From assembly GCA_026985625.1 (NCBI GenBank), contig JALSQC010000080.1:1-15952 (forward strand): a DNA stretch of 15,952 bases, given 5' to 3'. This DNA comes from Bacteroidales bacterium (GTDB taxonomy: Bacteria > Bacteroidota > Bacteroidia > Bacteroidales > JAFGXI01). The notes beneath the pieces were generated by a model that did not search any database, had not been told where the DNA came from, and saw only the letters and a list, made by a program, of their open reading frames with translations. Below are positions 7,759-15,676 of the stretch, in pieces (within the stretch, counting starts at the first letter, position 1; the number at the start of each line of letters is the position of its first letter). The position numbers and the translations under genes are program-made.

Positions 7759-8535
7759 ATGCTTTTAAATTTTTATAAATATCACGGAACAGGTAACGAT
7801 TTTATTATTATTGACAATAGAGAATCTTTAATAGAATTAACCGCAAAACAAATATTTTTTTTATGTAATCGCAGGTTTGGTATAGGTGCCGACGGATTAA
7901 TGAGTCTTGAAAATGATAATAATTTTGATTTTAGAATGAAATATTATAATTCCGATGGAAAAGAAGGCACAATGTGTGGAAATGGTGGCAGATGTATAGT
8001 TGCGTTTGCAAAAAAATTAGGTGTAATAAAAAATAAAACAAAATTTATTGCTGTTGACGGCGAACACTATGCCGAAATTTCGGATAATAATATTGTAAAA
8101 TTGCAAATGTCAGATGTAAAAAATATAAAAAATATAAAAAAAGGTTTCTTTTTAGATACAGGATCGCCTCACTATGTTGAGTTTGTAGATAATTTAGAAA
8201 ATTTTGACGTGTATAACGAGGGTAAAAAAAATCGTTATTCAAACGAGTTTAAACCTTTTGGAACTAATGTCGATTTTGTAAAAAAAGAAAATAATAAATT
8301 AATTACTGTTGCAACATACGAGCGAGGTGTAGAGTCTGAAACATTATCGTGCGGAACCGGTGTTACGGCATCGGCTTTAGTTTTTGCCAAAAAAAATAAA
8401 ATAAACAATTTTGTAGAAATAAAAACAAAAGGAGGAAATTTAAAGGTTTTTTTTGAACAAAAAAATAATATATTTACAAATATTTACTTACAAGGCGAAA
8501 CAAAGTTTGTATTTAACGGAACTATTATAATTTGA
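7759..8535 (+). CDS. dapF: Diaminopimelate epimerase DapF
   Basis: DapF converts LL-diaminopimelate to meso-diaminopimelate in the cytoplasm, supplying lysine synthesis and peptidoglycan crosslinks. At 258 residues it has close to the usual family length. The N-terminal motif YHGTGNDFIIID (residues 8-19) is diagnostic. The two catalytic cysteines are Cys73 in TMCGNGGRC and Cys198 in LSCGTG, and YERGVESET precedes the second. A short Lys/Asn/Ile-rich stretch near residues 121-128 is encoded by an imperfect direct repeat and probably forms a surface loop. It is the first gene of a rightward operon, and the glycosyltransferase gene begins 11 bp after its stop. Confidence 0.97.
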   Translation: MLLNFYKYHGTGNDFIIIDNRESLIELTAKQIFFLCNRRFGIGADGLMSLENDNNFDFRMKYYNSDGKEGTMCGNGGRCIVAFAKKLGVIKNKTKFIAVDGEHYAEISDNNIVKLQMSDVKNIKNIKKGFFLDTGSPHYVEFVDNLENFDVYNEGKKNRYSNEFKPFGTNVDFVKKENNKLITVATYERGVESETLSCGTGVTASALVFAKKNKINNFVEIKTKGGNLKVFFEQKNNIFTNIYLQGETKFVFNGTIII

Positions 8536-8546
8536 TTTAGATTTTT

Positions 8547-9737
8547 ATGATTTTTATTATTGTATTTTTTTGGATTTCGGTATTTATAATATTTTATTCA
8601 TATATAGGTTATGGAATATTATTATATTTATTGGTTAAACTAAAAAAAATATTTATAAAAGAAAAATCGTTTGACAATATAAAATACGAACCTGTAGTTA
8701 CTCTTTTTGTTGCCGCTTATAACGAAAAAGATTATGTTGATTTAAAAGTAAAAAACTCGCTTAGTTTAAATTATCCTAAAGAAAAAATAAAGCATATATG
8801 GGTAACCGATGGTTCTAACGACGGAACTAACGACTTGTTAAAAAAATATCCCGATATTACGGTATATCATAAAAATGAACGAGGTGGCAAAATTGGAGCT
8901 ATAAACAGAGGAATGCAATTTGTAAAAACTCCAATAGTAATTTTTTCCGACGGAAATACAATTCTTAGTAAAGAATCGATTAAAGAAATTGTAAATTGTT
9001 TTAAAGATAAGAATGTTGGTTGTGTTGCCGGCGAAAAAAGAATTTTTAATAAAGATAAAGACTCGGCTGCAGGTTCGGGCGAAGGTTTTTATTGGAAATA
9101 CGAATCGTTTTTAAAAAAATACGATTCTGAGTTATATTCAACCGTTGGTGCTGCAGGCGAATTGTTTGCAATAAGAACTGAATTGTTTGAGAGAATAGAA
9201 GATAATATTTTGTTAGATGATTTTATAATATCGTTGCGTATAGCTAAACGAGGATATAAAATTAAATACGAACCAAAAGCTTATGCTCAAGAAACATCGT
9301 CGGTAAATGTAAAAGAAGAGCTTAAACGGAAAATAAGAATATCGGCAGGAGGAATTCAATCAATAGTAAAATTAGCCGACTTATTTAATTTTTTTAAATA
9401 TGGAATTTTATCGTTTCAATTTATATCGCATAAAGTTTTAAGATGGATTTTTGTCCCTTTTTTATTACCATTGGTATTAATATTAAATTTTATAATTTGT
9501 TTTAATTTAAAAAGTTTTTTTGTTATAAACATTTACTCTGTTTTATTCTGGTTGCAAATACTATTTTATTTTTTATCGCTTATAGGTGCAATTTTACAGA
9601 ACTATAAAGTAAAAATTAAACTTTTGTTTATTCCGTATTATATTTTTATTATGAATTTATCGGTTTATTATGGCATTATACGATATTTAAAAGGTAACCA
9701 AACAGTAAATTGGGAAAGAGCAAAACGAAGTAAATAA
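8547..9737 (+). CDS. Membrane family 2 glycosyltransferase (processive/cellulose-synthase-like)
   Basis: This 396-residue GT-A enzyme probably builds a surface polysaccharide or glycolipid from nucleotide sugars at the inner membrane. An N-terminal membrane helix (about 2-30) comes first. The catalytic domain follows, with VAAYNE (55-60), the Asp88 motif TDGSNDGT (87-94), GGKIGAINRG (113-122), the metal-site equivalent SDGN (134-137), LLDDF as catalytic base region (222-226), and KRKIRISAGG (260-269) in the place of the QxxRW motif. About three membrane helices fill residues 295-385. This layout resembles IcaA/PgaC-like and EpsO-like enzymes, but the substrate cannot be told from the sequence. 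It lies between dapF (11-bp gap) and the MFS gene (8-bp gap), so all three are probably cotranscribed. Confidence 0.88.
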   Translation: MIFIIVFFWISVFIIFYSYIGYGILLYLLVKLKKIFIKEKSFDNIKYEPVVTLFVAAYNEKDYVDLKVKNSLSLNYPKEKIKHIWVTDGSNDGTNDLLKKYPDITVYHKNERGGKIGAINRGMQFVKTPIVIFSDGNTILSKESIKEIVNCFKDKNVGCVAGEKRIFNKDKDSAAGSGEGFYWKYESFLKKYDSELYSTVGAAGELFAIRTELFERIEDNILLDDFIISLRIAKRGYKIKYEPKAYAQETSSVNVKEELKRKIRISAGGIQSIVKLADLFNFFKYGILSFQFISHKVLRWIFVPFLLPLVLILNFIICFNLKSFFVINIYSVLFWLQILFYFLSLIGAILQNYKVKIKLLFIPYYIFIMNLSVYYGIIRYLKGNQTVNWERAKRSK

Positions 9738-9745
9738 CATGCATA

Positions 9746-10963
9746 GTGTCTTTTGTTAAAAATAACCAATATTATAAATTTTGTTTTTACGGATTTTTAA
9801 AAAATCTACGCTTTTTTGATGCTTTTTTTTTATTATATCTAAAAAGTAAAGGCATTAGCTATACCGAAATAGGAAGTTTATATGCTATTAGAGAAATTTT
9901 TATTAATTTATTAGAAGTGCCTACAGGAATTATTGCCGATTTATACGGGCGAAAAACTGCATTGGCAGGTTCGTTTTTGGCTTATATTTTATCTTTTTAC
10001 TTATTTTATTCGGGAGAAAAATATTTTATTTTTCTTTTAGCCTTTGTTTTATATGGCATTGGAGATGCTTTTCGTTCCGGAACACATAAAGCAATGATAA
10101 TGGATTATCTTAGAAATAATAAAATGTTTAATCGTAAAATTTATTATTACGGACATACACGTGCTTGTTCGCAACGCGGGTCGGCAATTTCGGCTTTACT
10201 TGCAGGATTTATTGTTTTTTATTATGGCAATTACAATAGTATTTTTTTGCTATCTATTATTCCTTATGTTTTAAATTTTTTCTTAATACTTTCTTATCCG
10301 TCTTATTTGAATAAGCCAAAATATAAAAAACAACAAAATTTTTTATCGGGATTTAAAAATTTATGGTTAGTAGTAAAAAATCCAAAAGTTTTTGCAATTA
10401 TGCACTCAAGCTCATTGCATTCGGCATATTTAAAATCGGTAAAAGATTATATACAATTTTTAATGAAATCTATTGCTCTGTCAATTCCTGTTTTTTTATA
10501 TATTGATAAGCAAAAAAACGAAGCTTTGTGGATTGGTATTTTATATTTTATATTATATGTGCTTGCATCGTTAGCATCGTCAAAAGCAGAGTATTTTTTT
10601 AAAAAATCCACTAAAATTGTAATAATAACTTTAATTGCAGGTTTATTTTTTGGTGTATTATCCGGACTTTTTCAGATAAACAAATATTTTGGATTTTCGT
10701 TAATATTTTTTATTGCTATTTATATTGTTGAGAATATAAGAAAACCTATTTTAACAGCTTATATTGCCGAAACTGTGCCGGGCGAGATATTGGCATCGGT
10801 TCTATCGGCTCAAAATTTATATAAAACTATTTTAACTGCAGCTATTTCGTTTGTCTTTGGTTGGTTATCGGATTATAACGGGTTGGGGTTTGCCTTATTC
10901 TATCTAAGCGTTATTTTATTTATTATAAGTTTGTTGTTGCATAAATTTATTAATAATGGTTAA
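9746..10963 (+). CDS. Major facilitator superfamily (MFS) transporter
   Basis: This 405-residue, very hydrophobic inner-membrane protein has about 12 predicted helices. The signature loop between helices 2 and 3 reads LEVPTGIIADLYGRKTAL (residues 56-73), a clear MFS motif A with the Asp and the GRK pair. It resembles drug-efflux or undefined MFS members, and the substrate cannot be assigned. I use GTG at 9746 because a stop lies in frame at 9731 and no ATG occurs in this frame nearby. An ATG at 9739 is out of frame and encodes only six codons. It follows the glycosyltransferase gene by 8 bp and may export or import a related sugar or lipid product (inference only). It ends 3 bp from the convergent VTT gene, with no recognisable terminator. 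Confidence 0.85.
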   Translation: MSFVKNNQYYKFCFYGFLKNLRFFDAFFLLYLKSKGISYTEIGSLYAIREIFINLLEVPTGIIADLYGRKTALAGSFLAYILSFYLFYSGEKYFIFLLAFVLYGIGDAFRSGTHKAMIMDYLRNNKMFNRKIYYYGHTRACSQRGSAISALLAGFIVFYYGNYNSIFLLSIIPYVLNFFLILSYPSYLNKPKYKKQQNFLSGFKNLWLVVKNPKVFAIMHSSSLHSAYLKSVKDYIQFLMKSIALSIPVFLYIDKQKNEALWIGILYFILYVLASLASSKAEYFFKKSTKIVIITLIAGLFFGVLSGLFQINKYFGFSLIFFIAIYIVENIRKPILTAYIAETVPGEILASVLSAQNLYKTILTAAISFVFGWLSDYNGLGFALFYLSVILFIISLLLHKFINNG

Positions 10964-10966
10964 AAT

Positions 10967-11581
10967 TTAAAATATTTTTAAACTATATAATACAACTGCA
11001 TAAATATAAAATCGCAAAAATCGTGTTAATCCTAATAATAAATATGTTTTATAGTTATATTTAACAGCTCCTGCAATCATACTAATTGACGAATAAGGTA
11101 GGGGTAAAAGAGCAGCGACAACAATTATTGCTCCTCCGAATTTCTCGATTAAAGTGTAATTTTTTTCAAATTTTTTTTCGACAATTTTTTTTATTTTTGG
11201 TATTCGCCGTAATAATATTCCTATTTTATAAGAAAAAATGCCACCTATATACGATAAACTTGCTAATAGTGTAACAACTAAATAAGGTTCGCTAAAATGT
11301 TTTCCCCATATTATAAAAATATCAGGCGGAATTAGACCCAATAATGTTTCCGAACTTAAAAAAAACAGATAAACTAAGTAAGGATTTAAACTATTAACAA
11401 TATCTGTAAAAAACTGTTCTAAATTAAAATATTTATTAATTATTATTCCTGCCGTAATAAAAATTAAAAGTATTATAACTATTTTAAAAATACTTTTTCC
11501 AATAATTTTATATAAACCTGTTCGTTTATAATATTTGTGATAAATATTAGCTTTTTGTTTTATGTTTTTTTTCTTTGCCAT
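10967..11581 (-). CDS. VTT/SNARE-associated (DedA-like) membrane protein
   Basis: This 204-residue protein has a basic N-terminus, a first membrane helix at about 31-49, then a VTT-type membrane domain (about 68-202). The recognisable pieces are SETLLGLIPPDIFIIWGK (77-94), corresponding to the re-entrant loop with its acidic residue and Pro pair, and GGAIIVVAALLPLPYSSIS followed by AGA (149-172). A conserved Arg-containing final helix, TRFLRFY, follows. DedA and VTT relatives are linked to lipid scrambling and undecaprenyl-phosphate recycling, but this YqaA-like branch has no firm role. It begins 13 bp after lepA on the same strand and is probably cotranscribed with it. Confidence 0.75.
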   Translation of the reverse strand: MAKKKNIKQKANIYHKYYKRTGLYKIIGKSIFKIVIILLIFITAGIIINKYFNLEQFFTDIVNSLNPYLVYLFFLSSETLLGLIPPDIFIIWGKHFSEPYLVVTLLASLSYIGGIFSYKIGILLRRIPKIKKIVEKKFEKNYTLIEKFGGAIIVVAALLPLPYSSISMIAGAVKYNYKTYLLLGLTRFLRFYIYAVVLYSLKIF

Positions 11582-11594
11582 TAGCTTTTATTAA

Positions 11595-13382
11595 CTAATC
11601 TAATTTTAAAACAGCAAGAAATGCTTTTTGAGGCACCTCTACATTACCAATTTGTTTCATACGTTTTTTTCCTTTTTTTTGTTTTTCTAAAAGTTTTCTT
11701 TTTCGAGTAATATCGCCACCATAACATTTTGCAGTAACATCTTTACGAACAGCTTTAACTGTTTCGCGAGCAATAATTTTTGCACCTATAGCTGCTTGTA
11801 TTGCAATATCGAATTGTTGACGAGGTATAAGTTCTTTTAGTTTTTCGCACATTCGGCGGCCAAACGAGTAAGCATTATTAAAATGTATAAGCGTAGATAA
11901 AGCATCGACTCTTTCGCCATTTAATAAAATATCAAGTCTAACTAATTTTGCAGGTTTGTATCCTGTTTGGTAATAATCAAACGAAGCGTAGCCTTTTGAT
12001 ATACTTTTTAATTTATCGTAAAAATCAAAAACAATTTCGGCAAGTGGCAATTCAAAGTTAAGTTCTACTCTGTTTGTTGTTAAATAATTTTGAGATATTA
12101 ATATTCCTCGTTTATCGAGGCAAAGTGTCATTATTGGACCAATATAATCGGTTTTTGTAATAATTTGGGCTTTTATATAAGGTTCTTCTATTGTATCAAT
12201 TAGCGTTACATCAGGCATTCCCGATGGATTATGAACGTCAATAACATCGCCTTTTTTTAATATAATTTTATACGACACATTAGGCACAGTTGTAATAACA
12301 TTCATATTAAATTCTCTATCGAGGCGTTCTTGAATTATTTCCATGTGTAATAATCCCAAGAATCCACATCTAAAGCCAAACCCCAGAGCCACAGATGACT
12401 CCGGCTCCCAAGTTAACGATGCGTCGTTTAATTGGAGTTTTTCCATAGATGTTCGCAAATCTTCGTAATCTTCGGCATCAATGGGGTAAATTCCTGCAAA
12501 TACCATTGGTTTAACTTCTTCGAAACCTTTAATTCTATCGTTGCAAGGATTATCTACCGATGTTATTGTATCGCCTACTTTTACTTCTTTTGATGTTTTT
12601 ATTCCGGAAATAATATATCCTACATCTCCTGTTGTTAATATATTTTTAGGACTTTTTTTTAATTTTAAGACACCTATCTCTTCGGCATAATATTCTTTTT
12701 GCGTTGCAAAAAATTTAACATGCTCGCCTTTTTTTATTTCGCCGTTAACTACCTTAAAATAAACTTCTATTCCGCGAAAAGGATTAAAAACCGAGTCGAA
12801 AATTAGTCCTTGAAAAGGAGCATCTTTATTACCTTTTGGTGGAGGAACCAAATCTACAATGCTATCTAAAATTTCTTTAACTCCCATACCTGTTTTTCCG
12901 CTTGCTTTTAAAATATCGTCTTTGTTACAGCCTATTAAATCAATAATTTGGTCTTCGACATCGTCAGGCATTGCGTTTGGCAAATCCATTTTATTCATAA
13001 CAGGTATTATCTCTAAATCGTTCTCAATAGCCAAATATAAGTTTGATATTGTTTGAGCTTGTATGCCTTGTGTTGCATCTACAATTAAAAGTGCTCCTTC
13101 GCAAGCTGCTATCGAACGGGATACTTCGTATGAGAAATCTACATGTCCGGGGGTGTCAATAAGATTTAATATATATGTTTCGGAATTTTTTGTATATTCC
13201 ATTTGTATGGCATGACTTTTAATTGTAATGCCTCGTTCGCGTTCCAAATCCATATCGTCAAGCACTTGAGCTTGTAAATCTTTTTGCGATACAGTGTTTG
13301 TGTATTCGAGTAAACGGTCGGCTATTGTGCTTTTCCCATGGTCTATATGTGCTATTATACAAAAGTTTCTTATGTTTTTCAT
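11595..13382 (-). CDS. lepA: Elongation factor 4 (LepA), ribosome-associated translational GTPase
   Basis: EF4/LepA acts on ribosomes, where it has been proposed to promote back-translocation and to help initiation or 30S assembly. The 595-residue length is typical. The G domain shows AHIDHGKST (G1, 11-19), RERGITIKS (G2, 48-56), DTPGHVD (G3, 76-82) and NKMD (G4, 130-133). The rest has the EF-G-like domains II, III and V. The family-specific C-terminal domain contains the Lys-rich KRKLLEKQKKGKKRMK stretch and ends in the usual VLKLD. The gene lies 54 bp after the DUF721 gene, with candidate promoter boxes between, and is followed by the VTT gene. Confidence 0.98.
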   Translation of the reverse strand: MKNIRNFCIIAHIDHGKSTIADRLLEYTNTVSQKDLQAQVLDDMDLERERGITIKSHAIQMEYTKNSETYILNLIDTPGHVDFSYEVSRSIAACEGALLIVDATQGIQAQTISNLYLAIENDLEIIPVMNKMDLPNAMPDDVEDQIIDLIGCNKDDILKASGKTGMGVKEILDSIVDLVPPPKGNKDAPFQGLIFDSVFNPFRGIEVYFKVVNGEIKKGEHVKFFATQKEYYAEEIGVLKLKKSPKNILTTGDVGYIISGIKTSKEVKVGDTITSVDNPCNDRIKGFEEVKPMVFAGIYPIDAEDYEDLRTSMEKLQLNDASLTWEPESSVALGFGFRCGFLGLLHMEIIQERLDREFNMNVITTVPNVSYKIILKKGDVIDVHNPSGMPDVTLIDTIEEPYIKAQIITKTDYIGPIMTLCLDKRGILISQNYLTTNRVELNFELPLAEIVFDFYDKLKSISKGYASFDYYQTGYKPAKLVRLDILLNGERVDALSTLIHFNNAYSFGRRMCEKLKELIPRQQFDIAIQAAIGAKIIARETVKAVRKDVTAKCYGGDITRKRKLLEKQKKGKKRMKQIGNVEVPQKAFLAVLKLD

Positions 13383-13411
13383 TTAATATATATGGTATAT
13401 TTAATTTTTTA

Positions 13412-13431
13412 CAAATATAATATCAAAAATA
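13412..13431 (-). promoter_or_regulatory. Candidate lepA promoter -7 boxes
   Basis: Two perfect TAnnTTTG matches on the minus strand lie in the 54-bp gap upstream of lepA: TATATTTG at 13412-13419 and TATTTTTG at 13424-13431. The nearer one is 30 nt before the start codon, similar to the boxes found before other first genes in the window. No -33 TTTG was found for either, and in such AT-rich DNA chance matches are possible. Confidence 0.35.
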
Positions 13432-13436
13432 AATTA

Positions 13437-13727
13437 TTATCTTAAAATAATATCTATAATTATTTTTTCGTTTACAATATTATTTAATTTCTCGATTATT
13501 GCTTGTTTCATCATTGATATCTCGTTTCGTACTATTGACGATGAAAAATGCACATATAAAATACGATTTTTTATATATAAATCTTTGGTTGAATTAGCTA
13601 CTTGTTTTCCTAATATTTTTTCCCAAGAGTTTAATATTTTTGCCTTTTTATATTCTTTGGCAAACTTTGGATTATCAAACAATTTTGCTATAATCTCGCT
13701 AATATGTACTGTATTTGTCCGTTCCAT
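13437..13727 (-). CDS. DUF721 / DciA-like protein
   Basis: This small cytoplasmic protein has 96 residues from the ATG at 13727. It begins MERTNTVHISEIIAKLF and has the DUF721 features: an N-terminal helix, a central SWEKILGKQVANST segment, and a beta region RILYVHFSSSIVRNEI followed by a helix and a hydrophobic end. DUF721 includes DciA, which recruits the replicative helicase DnaB in many bacteria. Whether this short Bacteroidota form does so is inference. The frame is open to an upstream ATG at 13796, adding 23 residues. I prefer the inner start because family members begin close to this motif and the extra stretch (ILFKKNYLYIFNF) looks like translated AT-rich leader. The longer form would also run its start into the -33 area of the divergent dus gene. 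Confidence 0.75.
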   Translation of the reverse strand: MERTNTVHISEIIAKLFDNPKFAKEYKKAKILNSWEKILGKQVANSTKDLYIKNRILYVHFSSSIVRNEISMMKQAIIEKLNNIVNEKIIIDIILR

Positions 13728-13777
13728 AAAATTAAAAATATAAAGATAATTCTTTTTAAACAATATATTTTTAAATA

Positions 13778-13810
13778 TTGTTAATTCTTTATTCATTTCT
13801 TATATTTTTG
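13778..13810 (+). promoter_or_regulatory. Likely promoter of the dus gene
   Basis: TATTTTTG at 13803-13810 is a perfect TAnnTTTG -7 box, with TTG at 13778-13780 as a possible -33 element 22 nt upstream, slightly longer than ideal. The implied transcription start near 13817 leaves a leader of only about 10 nt before the TTG start codon at 13827. Confidence 0.45.
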
Positions 13811-13826
13811 CAAAAAAAATATAACA

Positions 13827-14804
13827 TTGCAAATAGGGAATCTTAAAATAGCAGAAAAATATCCGGTTCTTCTTGCACCAATGGAAAATGTTACCGACCC
13901 TACTTTTAGGTATATGGTAAAAAAATTTGGTGTTGATATGATGTTTACCGAGTTTATATCATCTGACGGAATAATAAGAGGAGGAAAAAAGGGATTAAAA
14001 AAACTCGAAATTTTTGATTACGAACGCCCTATAGGTATACAAATTTACGGACATTTAGTTGAACCTATGGTTGCTGCCGCTAAATTAGCCGAAAGTTTCT
14101 CGCCTGATGTTATTGATATAAATTTTGGCTGTCCTGTTAAAAAAATTGTTAAGCGTGGAGCTGGAGCCGGTATGTTACAAAATATACCGTTAATGCTTAA
14201 AATTACAAAAAAAGTTGTTGATGCAGTAAAAATACCTGTTACCGTAAAAACACGACTTGGTTGGGACGAAAATACTAAAAATATTGATGTAGTGGCTGAA
14301 CAATTACAAGATGTAGGGATTAAAGCTCTTACTATACACGGACGAACTCGTAGCCAAATATACGAGGGCAATGCCGACTGGTCGTTAATTGGCAAAATAA
14401 AAAACAATTCCAGAATAAAAATACCAATAATAGGAAACGGCGATATAAAAACTCCGGAACAAGCAAAAGCGGCTTTTGATAATTACGGTGTTGATGCCAT
14501 AATGATTGGACGTGCAAGTATTGGAAACCCATGGTTGTTTAAACAGGTAAAACATTTTTTAAATACAGGCGAAATTTTACCTGAATTATCGGTAAAAGAA
14601 AAAGTTAAAATAGCAAAAGAACAGTTGCAAAAATCGTTAGAAATGAAAGTAGAACGAGCAGCTGTTGTTCAAATGCGAAGACATTTTGCCAATTATTTTA
14701 AGGGATTAAAAAATTTTCGCGAAACAAAAATTAAGTTATTACAAGCCGACAACCCAAATGATAATTTTAACATTTTAGATTATATAGCTAAAACTTGGGG
14801 TTAA
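13827..14804 (+). CDS. tRNA-dihydrouridine synthase (DusB type)
   Basis: This FMN-dependent enzyme reduces specific uridines to dihydrouridine in tRNA. At 325 residues it has a TIM barrel (about 1-240) and a helical C-terminal tRNA-binding domain (about 245-325). LLAPMENVTDPTFR (15-28) is the diagnostic FMN-binding segment. The catalytic cysteine is Cys102 in INFGCPVKK, KTRLGW (141-146) and HGRTRSQIYEG (171-181) follow, and GNGDI (203-207) and MIGRASIGNPW (226-236) bind the FMN phosphate. The start is TTG at 13827: it gives MQIGNLKI, matching the family N-terminus, and no in-frame ATG lies close by. Its stop overlaps the stop of the convergent phosphatase gene. Confidence 0.93.
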   Translation: MQIGNLKIAEKYPVLLAPMENVTDPTFRYMVKKFGVDMMFTEFISSDGIIRGGKKGLKKLEIFDYERPIGIQIYGHLVEPMVAAAKLAESFSPDVIDINFGCPVKKIVKRGAGAGMLQNIPLMLKITKKVVDAVKIPVTVKTRLGWDENTKNIDVVAEQLQDVGIKALTIHGRTRSQIYEGNADWSLIGKIKNNSRIKIPIIGNGDIKTPEQAKAAFDNYGVDAIMIGRASIGNPWLFKQVKHFLNTGEILPELSVKEKVKIAKEQLQKSLEMKVERAAVVQMRRHFANYFKGLKNFRETKIKLLQADNPNDNFNILDYIAKTWG

Positions 14805-15646
14805 TATGAATCTAAAATAGCTTTTCGCAAGCTGTCTTTTTTTTCCGGAGATATACTCATATTGTTTTTAAAAACAGGTTTCTCCCATTCGCCATACATA
14901 GGATTTGGTAAAATTAAAAAATCTTTGCCAAAGGATTTAATATTTTTATCAACTAAATTTTTAGCTAAAAGAGAATCTCTATCCTCATAAATCTCTGAGA
15001 AATCTGTTAAATTATCGCCTATGTAAAGTAAAATATCGTAATTTTTTAATATTTTAGCCCGTCGATATCGTTTTGTGCTAACACTATCGCGTAAAAGAAC
15101 ATGCATAGAATCAACAAAAGGAAATCCCCTATCAATTAGGTTTTGCATAGTTTTTTGTTTTAAATTTTTTCGACGGTTCGATACATAAAAAGTTTCTACA
15201 TCTTTATATTTTGCATAGTTTAAAAAGTCAACTGCTCCGGGCAATGCTTTTGCCGATGCCTTATTAACCCAAGTCTCCCATTCTTTGCGACTGTATGATG
15301 TATTTGACAGTATGCAATGTGCTTCAAAAGGGCTATTATCAAGAACAGTCTCGTCTATATCAACAACAATAGCTTTACGTTTTAAAGTATCGGCATAAGG
15401 CAACTTGTTTAGTAATATTGTTTTTGCAAAATTATATGTTTGATAATATATTGCTCGCATCTCTGCTGATTTTTGATACCACAAAGTAGCCATTAGTAAA
15501 TAATCCGATGAATATTTTTTTTCGGGTTTTTTAATTTTTTGTTTTAATGTATCTATTTTGTCTTGTTTACCTTTTACAGGAACTCTTTTACATGAAAAAC
15601 TTAATAGAATTGTAAATATTATAAATATTTTAATAGTTGTTTTCAT
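14801..15646 (-). CDS. Lipoprotein acid phosphatase / 5'-nucleotidase, e(P4) family (class B/C HAD)
   Basis: This periplasmic or outer-membrane lipoprotein is a HAD phosphatase. In its best-known relative, Haemophilus e(P4), it removes phosphate from nucleotides such as NMN and so helps uptake of NAD precursors. It has 281 residues. A signal peptide with lipobox LSFSC gives lipidated Cys19, and a Lys-rich linker runs to about residue 45. The HAD core has VVDIDETVLDN with nucleophile Asp96 and Asp98. VSNRR (155-159) provides the Ser motif, a basic segment TKRYRRAK (191-198) the Lys/Arg region, and GDNLTDF (210-216) the acidic motif IV. The upstream gap of 42 bp is shared with a divergent propeller gene. 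Confidence 0.9.
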   Translation of the reverse strand: MKTTIKIFIIFTILLSFSCKRVPVKGKQDKIDTLKQKIKKPEKKYSSDYLLMATLWYQKSAEMRAIYYQTYNFAKTILLNKLPYADTLKRKAIVVDIDETVLDNSPFEAHCILSNTSYSRKEWETWVNKASAKALPGAVDFLNYAKYKDVETFYVSNRRKNLKQKTMQNLIDRGFPFVDSMHVLLRDSVSTKRYRRAKILKNYDILLYIGDNLTDFSEIYEDRDSLLAKNLVDKNIKSFGKDFLILPNPMYGEWEKPVFKNNMSISPEKKDSLRKAILDSY

Positions 15647-15676
15647 TTGTATTTTTTTGTAATATTGTTTTTTTTA

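Noticed and set aside
10964..10990. Possible terminator between the convergent MFS and VTT genes
   Set aside because: Only a weak A/T-only inverted repeat is present, it lies mostly within VTT coding sequence, and it has no GC-containing stem.
14045..14407. 120-codon minus-strand ORF opposite the dus gene
   Set aside because: It is antisense to the conserved TIM-barrel core of the dihydrouridine synthase and shows no family features, so it is a shadow frame.
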